Assembly: GCA_017591395.1 (NCBI GenBank)
Contig: WEDG01000388.1
Span: 1-64,000 of the forward strand
Direction of reading: 5' to 3'
Length of the DNA stretch: 64,000 nt
Source of the DNA: Schistocephalus solidus
Lineage: Eukaryota; Platyhelminthes; Cestoda; Diphyllobothriidea; Diphyllobothriidae
Shown here: piece by piece, positions 58,940 through 64,000 of the stretch
How the letters are laid out: every line of letters begins with the position of its first letter
Position numbering within the stretch: position 1 is the first letter of the stretch
Made by a program: the position numbers and the translations under genes
Notes under the pieces: generated by a model
What the model was told of the DNA's origin: nothing
The model's input: only the letters and a program-made list of their open reading frames with translations
Databases searched by the model: none

Positions 58940-60535
58940 ATGGTACGTCTGTATGAAGCACGTCTTGATTGAGCGTTATCGTCAGGCACTTCCTCCTCGG
59001 GTTTTGGCTAGCTGTATATTTCTTCTTTGGTTTTAGCGTGAATGCCTGAGTGTGCACCTCGGTCAGGGTGGTGTCCAAATAGCAAACGCCTGCTGGGAAC
59101 TCTACTGTCTGGAACACGGCATCCAGCCCGATGGACAAATGCCAAGTGATAAAACGATGGGTGGGGGCGATGATTCCTTCCAGACCTTCTTCAGCGAAAC
59201 GGGCGCTGGGAAGTACGTACCGAGAGTCTGTTTTGTGGACCTGGAGCCTACCGTTATTGGTGAGTTTCCCCTGACAGCTATGGAGGCGGTCGCTCATTAA
59301 CCTGTCACATAACCTGTCTTCTACATTCTTCCTAGATGAGGTACGAACGGGAACATATCGCCAGCTTTTCCATCCCGAACAACTCATCAGTGGCAAGGAA
59401 GATGCGGCCAATAACTATGCCCGGGGACATTATACTGTGGGGAAGGAGGTCATAGACCTAGTGCTTGATCGCATTCGTAAGCTGGCTGATCAATGCACCG
59501 GTTTGCAGGGCTTTTTCGTCTTCCACTCCTTTGGAGGTGGCACTGGATCAGGGTTCACGTCTCTCCTCATGGAACGTCTAAGCATAGATTACGGAAAGAA
59601 ATCCAAGATTGAGTTTTGCGTCTACCCGGCTCCCCAGATCTCCACAGCCGTTGTTGAACCATACAATTCGATCCTCTGCGCGCACACCACCCTGGAGCAC
59701 TCCGATTGCTGTTTCTTGACGGATAACGAAGCAGTTTATGATATCTGTCGGTGAGTCTTTTGCTTTTAAGCAATTCTTCCACAGATGTACTTGCTGTAAT
59801 TGACTGCGATCCGTTTTTATTCGCAGACGCAATCTGGATATTGAGAGACCGACTTATACGAATCTGAATCGTTTAACTGCCCAAGTCGTCAGTTCCATCA
59901 CTGCCTCCCTTCGTTTTGACGGAGCCCTCAATGTGGATCTCACTGAATTCCAGACAAACTTGGTACCATATCCGAGGATACACTTCCCACTGGTCACTTA
60001 TGCACCAACCATCTCTGCCGAGAAGGCCTACCACGAGACTCTGAGTGTGGGGGATCTAACTAATGCCTGCTTCGAGCCCGCCAATCAGATGGTTAAATGT
60101 GACCCTCGTCATGGCAGGTATATGTCCTGTTGTCTTCTCTATCGGGGAGATGTGGCCCCGAAGGAGGTGAACGCTGCTGTCGCCACCATTAAGACCAAAA
60201 GGACGATCCAGTTTGTGGACTGGTGTCCAACCGGCTTCAAGATTGGTATCAACTACCAGCCACCAACTGTCGTCCCCGGTGGTGATCTGGCCAAGGTTCA
60301 ACGCGCCCTCTGTATGCTCAGCAGCTCCACAGCCATCAACGAGGCTTGGGCTCGCCTGGATCATAAGTTTGATCTGATGTACGCCAAACGTTGCTTCGTG
60401 CACTGGTATGTTGGTGAGGGCATGGAGGAGGGAGAGTTTGCTGAGGCTCGTGAGGACTTGGCCGCCCTGGAGAAGGACTACGATGAAGTTGGCGCTGACA
60501 CCATAGCCGGCGAGGGAGAGGGTGAGGAAGAGTAG
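58940..60535 (+). CDS. TUBA: alpha-tubulin gene 2 (intact, no terminal aromatic residue)
   Basis: Exons 58940-58942 (ATG only), 59037-59259, 59336-59750 and 59827-60535; all introns GT-AG, with phases 0, 1 and 2 as in gene 1. The joined frame has no break and gives 449 residues (usual about 450). Seen: MREC start; T1 loop [13 protein letters not shown] with Gly17 changed to Ala; Lys40 acetylation site in [15 protein letters not shown] nucleotide-binding loop; VDLTEFQTN with the catalytic Glu that promotes GTP hydrolysis at the beta interface; and [15 protein letters not shown]. The acidic tail ends GEGEGEEE directly before TAG. The Tyr or Phe that tubulin tyrosine ligase and vasohibin act on is absent, so the protein is born in a detyrosinated-like state. 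Exon bases differ from gene 1 mostly at third positions. Confidence 0.96.
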
Positions 60536-60653
60536 AAGTAACCGACTGAAAATGACTGAGTCAACAAATAATTGATGCTGCACTCCGTTGAGATGACCGC
60601 GGCCTCAATATTTGAGACAATTCTTTTAGTGAGAAATTGGACTGTTCCCAATG

Positions 60654-60659
60654 AATAAA
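60654..60659 (+). terminator. polyadenylation signal, alpha-tubulin gene 2
   Basis: AATAAA 119 bases after the stop codon, followed after 5 bases by a 13-base A run (60665-60677). The A run is genomic; since the gene keeps its introns it is not a retrocopy tail. Confidence 0.65.
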
Positions 60660-60679
60660 GACTGAAAAAAAAAAAAACT

Positions 60680-61160
60680 CTTCGAATTGCGTGATTATCT
60701 TTTTAAATTTTCTTTCATGGTGCGGGTGAGGTCTCCTGTTAGGTGTTTATGTGATCAAAAAGGGCGATCAAAAAAGCGGCAAAGGTATGTGGAAGCTACC
60801 AAGAGAGATATAAAACGGGAGAATAAGTAGTTGGGCCGAAGACCATAACGACCGATAATCATAGGACGGACTTGGGCCCTTCAGTCCAATTGTGCAGGAG
60901 TCTGCTACATCGGTTGCTCCGCTCAAGACAAGTTAGCATATCTCGAGAGTGCTCCAGTTAGTTGGCGAAGCGAATGGCTTGAATTCTCCAGATCTGCTGC
61001 CATGGATCACCATGCGTAGAAAGGTACAGTTCGGGACATTGAGGTCGACCAAATCAGACATGATCGCAGCCATACCAAGTAGCAGTACAAGTAAACGTCC
61101 AGATGCTGCTTTAGATCCAGATAACTTGTAGCCGTAATGGATAATAATGATCAATTAGAA
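60680..61160. other. downstream flank of tubulin gene 2, nothing recognised
   Basis: No gene recognised between the poly(A) run and the start of LINE L6 at about 61165. Confidence 0.4.
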
Positions 61161-61164
61161 AGTG

Positions 61165-62350
61165 TTTCAAACCACCGAACCCCGCTTACAAAACTGGGAG
61201 CGGCCTGCAGGCCTCCGTGTGGAATCGCCACAGTATTCACCTGAACACCAAACTAAAGATGTCCAAGGCCGTCGTCTTGACGACACTCCTTTATGGAGTG
61301 GAGACCTTGACCATCTACTCGAATCAAGCCAGGAATCTGAATCAATTACATCTCAGCTGCCTCCATAGAATACTGAAGCTGAGATGGCAAGACAGGATCC
61401 CGGACAGGGAATTCCTGGAGTGGACCGGAAGCCTCAGCTGAGGCACGCCATGCTGAGGCACGCCATGCTGAGGCAAGTGTAATTGCGATGGATCGGCCAC
61501 CTGGTGAGAATGACGACGGGCGACTACACAAACGACTTTTCTATGGAGATGTCGCTACTGGTGCTCGCCAACAGGGAGGTCAAAAACGACGTTACAAGGA
61601 CACTTTTAAGAAATCTCTGAAGCAACTGCAAATCAACCCGGCGACCTGGGAGGACCTCGCAAAGGATAGACCGGCATGGAGAAGATCCGTGAAGACTGGT
61701 GCAGCAATCTATGAGGCCGACCGGATTGCCGCTGCTAAGGCCAAAAGGCGGCTCGCAAGACACAAACATCGCGGATCAACACCGCCAATGCCAAAGCCCT
61801 GCCAACGTGCCCACGCTGTCAACGCACATTCCGCGTGCGAATCAGCCTGCTCAGACATCTTCGAACTCAATGCAACAACAATCAATAACATCAGCCTCTG
61901 CCACAACTGCCTCAGACCCTACGACGGTGACCACCCCAACTACTCAACTTTTCGCACTGCCCACGCACATTCACACACCACATGGGCCTATTAGGCCACA
62001 TGCGTCTCCAAGAAAATCAGCGGTAGAACGCCGCCAGGTAAACCATAACACTACATCTCTCCTCCTCGGCCTCTGCACCTCACATGATCACACGCAACAC
62101 CACAAAAAACGTGCTCACAGTTTGCATAACTGATTTAGAGGCATGTTTGATCCTCGGCTCCTTCTGCATGGGACTTCTCTGTTGAATGTGGGATCTGAGC
62201 TTGAGAATATCATGTGGCGATAAGCGCTGTGGTTTGGAAGGTTTTCAACTGACAATTACACTCAGACCTCGCAGTCAGTCCAATGTATGTTGTGTGGAGT
62301 GGCTGACTGGTAGTCTGAGAGTCAGGCTGCGATGGCTCCTTCTACACGTG
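61165..62350 (+). mobile_element. LINE copy L6 (C-terminal part and 3' UTR)
   Basis: Plus strand: [57 protein letters not shown], then KRLFYGDVATGARQQGGQKR (61540-61610), LKQLQINPATWEDLAKDRPAW and AAIYEADRIAAAKAKRR (61640-61750), followed by Cys/His pieces of C2H2 fingers in two frames (61770-62000), with a deletion between finger blocks. A 3' UTR follows with GAAGGTTTTCAACTGAC, GAGAGTCAGGCTGCGATGG. The catalytic RT part is absent, so this is a typical 5'-truncated copy. Confidence 0.88.
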
Positions 62351-62489
62351 ACTTCCGGCTATCTGACTGATGTGAGATGTGAGCCTTTCAACCCCTTTTA
62401 TTTTAAATCCAAGTGCTTGTTTTTGGGGGCCAGGTCGTGTGCGTAGTAAGTGTAGACGAGATTACCAACAGCTGCGCCCACTTCCGCAT

Positions 62490-62610
62490 CATACACCTGA
62501 CCAGCTCGGACAATGGTCTGATTGGGGTGATTGAAAAGATAATGCGGTCGACATCCGGTGGATATCGTCTGAATACGACGGTCGAACTGCCATGTGTGTC
62601 AAAATTTCGG
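62490..62610 (+). repeat. R1-like end fragment
   Basis: GCGGTCGACATCCGGTGG and ATACGACGGTCGAACTGCC, then CATGTGTGTC, match the outer end of R1 as at 27.7 and 30.25 kb. The front of the module is missing. Confidence 0.5.
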
Positions 62611-63164
62611 CCGAATTCGATTCTTGTTTCATTTATCGGGTCAGTTATTCCAACTATTTCTTCGCCGTAGAAGTTTTGCCTGCATTGGCAATTTTGTTTG
62701 TTAGGGCATCAGGCGGTTATAGTTGTTATGGTCTTGTCACCAGCCCACATGGTTTCCCGTTAAACAACGCGTCGGTCGAATCCTCGAAGGAAAACTGAAC
62801 AGCAAGGGCGGAAGAATAGAAGTGTATTGCCGTCTTGAAGGTAAACAAAGAATGTACGAGCATGTTCAAGGCCGGACGGCGATTGAACCAATCAGATAGT
62901 GGCCTTCAGTGGGCAGCAGCCCGATTCATGATTCATGCTGTCGGCAGCTTGCGCGATCACCACATACACGGCATGTCCTTTGATCGCTAATGCCATATGG
63001 GACTAAGTCACCAGGGCGGTGTGCACTCGAACCTGCTAGGGCAGATACTCCTAGCAATAGTCGATAACAGCTGCCATCACGTCAGTTCATAGAGTTTTTG
63101 ACTTGACCTTTCGACCGTCCTATTCAACGATGTGAACGGTGCAACCCATGGGCACCAGGCGAAT

Positions 63165-63420
63165 GCTTGAACGTGAATTAGTTTACAGTGAAACCGACTT
63201 GCGCCGCACCTGCCAAACTCTCGTCTCCCTCATCCACCTGTGACTAGGCAACGTAAGGATATCCGAAATCACACTCAGACATCGTGACTGACATAGATGA
63301 TCACCCCGTGCGAGGGTGCCATAAATACCATATTAAGATGTAGCCCTAAAACCTGACTCTTAGCCCTCCAGTCAATACGGACCATACATACAGTACCCAA
63401 CACGATGATAGTTTGGCTTA
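63165..63420 (-). repeat. R1 repeat (diverged)
   Basis: Minus strand: TAATATGGTATTTATGGCAC, CACGGGGTGATCATC, CACAGGTGGATGAGGGAG, GTTTGGCAGGTGCGGCGC and AAGTCGGTTTCACTGTAAAC. This is the R1 order with many changes. Confidence 0.55.
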
Positions 63421-63431
63421 ATGCTAATTAG

Positions 63432-63854
63432 TCAAACGTCTACAGCTCTAGTTCGCAGTTCGTCAGTTTGTGCCTGAAGTTTGGTTAACTGTTGCCTGTA
63501 AACATAGTAGAAACGGCCATTGAAGTCCCCTGTGTACTTGCAGGAACGCAGGGACACGCTTATCTGCTGAATCACACCGTGTGACCATCTGAGTATGCTA
63601 AACCATGGCTTTGAGGTGACACGTGCACTCGGTCTTGTAGGGTTATTTGATTTGTGGGCGTCACGCATATGTAACTGCTGACTGCATATTCCTGTGACCG
63701 TACAGTGCGAAACATCAAAAAGACTGGTTACATCGTCGTGGTGGATAGCAGTTAACAGTGCTCTGTTTTGATTTGAAAGAAGCCCCCTTTGATACTTACC
63801 ATGTATCAATTCACTGCTATCTTCCGCTGGTCTTCGCAAGCAAGATGAAAGCAT
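63432..63854 (-). CDS. unrecognised 140-codon open frame
   Basis: The longest open frame in the last 2 kb, minus strand. It has no motif, signal peptide or membrane segment that I recognise, and its composition is not clearly coding. It begins right after an R1 copy, so it may be repeat-derived or chance. Treat as hypothetical. Confidence 0.15.
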   Translation of the reverse strand: MLSSCLRRPAEDSSELIHGKYQRGLLSNQNRALLTAIHHDDVTSLFDVSHCTVTGICSQQLHMRDAHKSNNPTRPSARVTSKPWFSILRWSHGVIQQISVSLRSCKYTGDFNGRFYYVYRQQLTKLQAQTDELRTRAVDV

Positions 63855-64000
63855 TTAGCATCTACCTAAATTGCGATTTTATAGATAATGACTTAATAGA
63901 TAAGTATCCTGTATCGTTAGACTGGCACAGCTTTCCTTCCTCTAACGATTCAACAGTTCTTCGTGACTTCATGTGGGATATTCATAAAGCCACCGTAGAA

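Noticed and set aside
60665..60677. Poly(A) after tubulin gene 2 as a sign of a processed copy
   Set aside because: All three introns are present, so the gene is not a retrocopy; the A run is genomic chance or slippage.

Overview
This is a repeat-rich eukaryotic nuclear window, most likely from a flatworm and probably a diphyllobothriidean tapeworm (Spirometra / Dibothriocephalus / Schistocephalus type). The assignment is an inference. It rests on intron-containing alpha-tubulin genes, on Penelope-like elements and a zinc-finger-bearing LINE of kinds I associate with these worms, and on degraded tRNA-like SINEs. No database search was possible. I find no bacterial operons, CRISPR arrays or rRNA.

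Only three protein-coding genes can be supported, all on the + strand. (1) Five exons between 13299 and 26764 encode the C-terminal half of a major-facilitator transporter of the MFSD14/HIAT1 family; its N-terminal exons were not found and may lie upstream of the window. (2) An alpha-tubulin gene (44072-45916) has four exons, including an ATG-only first exon, and carries a -1/+1 frameshift pair with an in-frame TAG in exon 3. (3) A second, intact alpha-tubulin gene (58940-60535) has the same intron positions, but its protein ends in glutamates with no terminal aromatic residue. Each tubulin gene has a TATA box and a nearby AATAAA.

Most of the rest is mobile-element debris. One family is an APE/RT LINE whose C-terminal part carries C2H2 zinc fingers (copies called L1-L6), with a 3' module (called R1) also found alone many times. 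There are two Penelope-like elements (P1 at about 10.87-13.15 kb minus, P2 at about 55.02-57.81 kb plus), both with a damaged YVDD box. P1-type 3' tails recur as short copies and carry a hammerhead-ribozyme-like core. A tRNA-like SINE (called S1) is scattered throughout.

Layout: 1-5.6 kb, a P1-type tail then no recognisable gene; 5.7-6.4 kb, LINE plus R1; 6.45-7.90 kb, a 724-bp tandem duplication; 7.9-10.9 kb, nothing recognised except a short dispersed repeat; 10.9-13.15 kb, P1; 13.3-26.8 kb, transporter with S1, L2 and microsatellites in introns; 27-43 kb, no gene, R1/S1/LINE/PLE fragments and degenerate TTAGGG-like arrays; 44-46 kb, tubulin 1; 47-51 kb, two convergent LINE copies; 55-58.3 kb, P2 and an S1 foldback; 58.9-60.7 kb, tubulin 2; 61.2-63.4 kb, L6 and R1.

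The most unusual feature is how often related repeats lie as head-to-head inverted pairs (27.3-27.8, 36.8-37.1, 42.0-42.1, 42.45-42.6, 42.8-43.1 and 57.9-58.3 kb), forming potential large hairpins.
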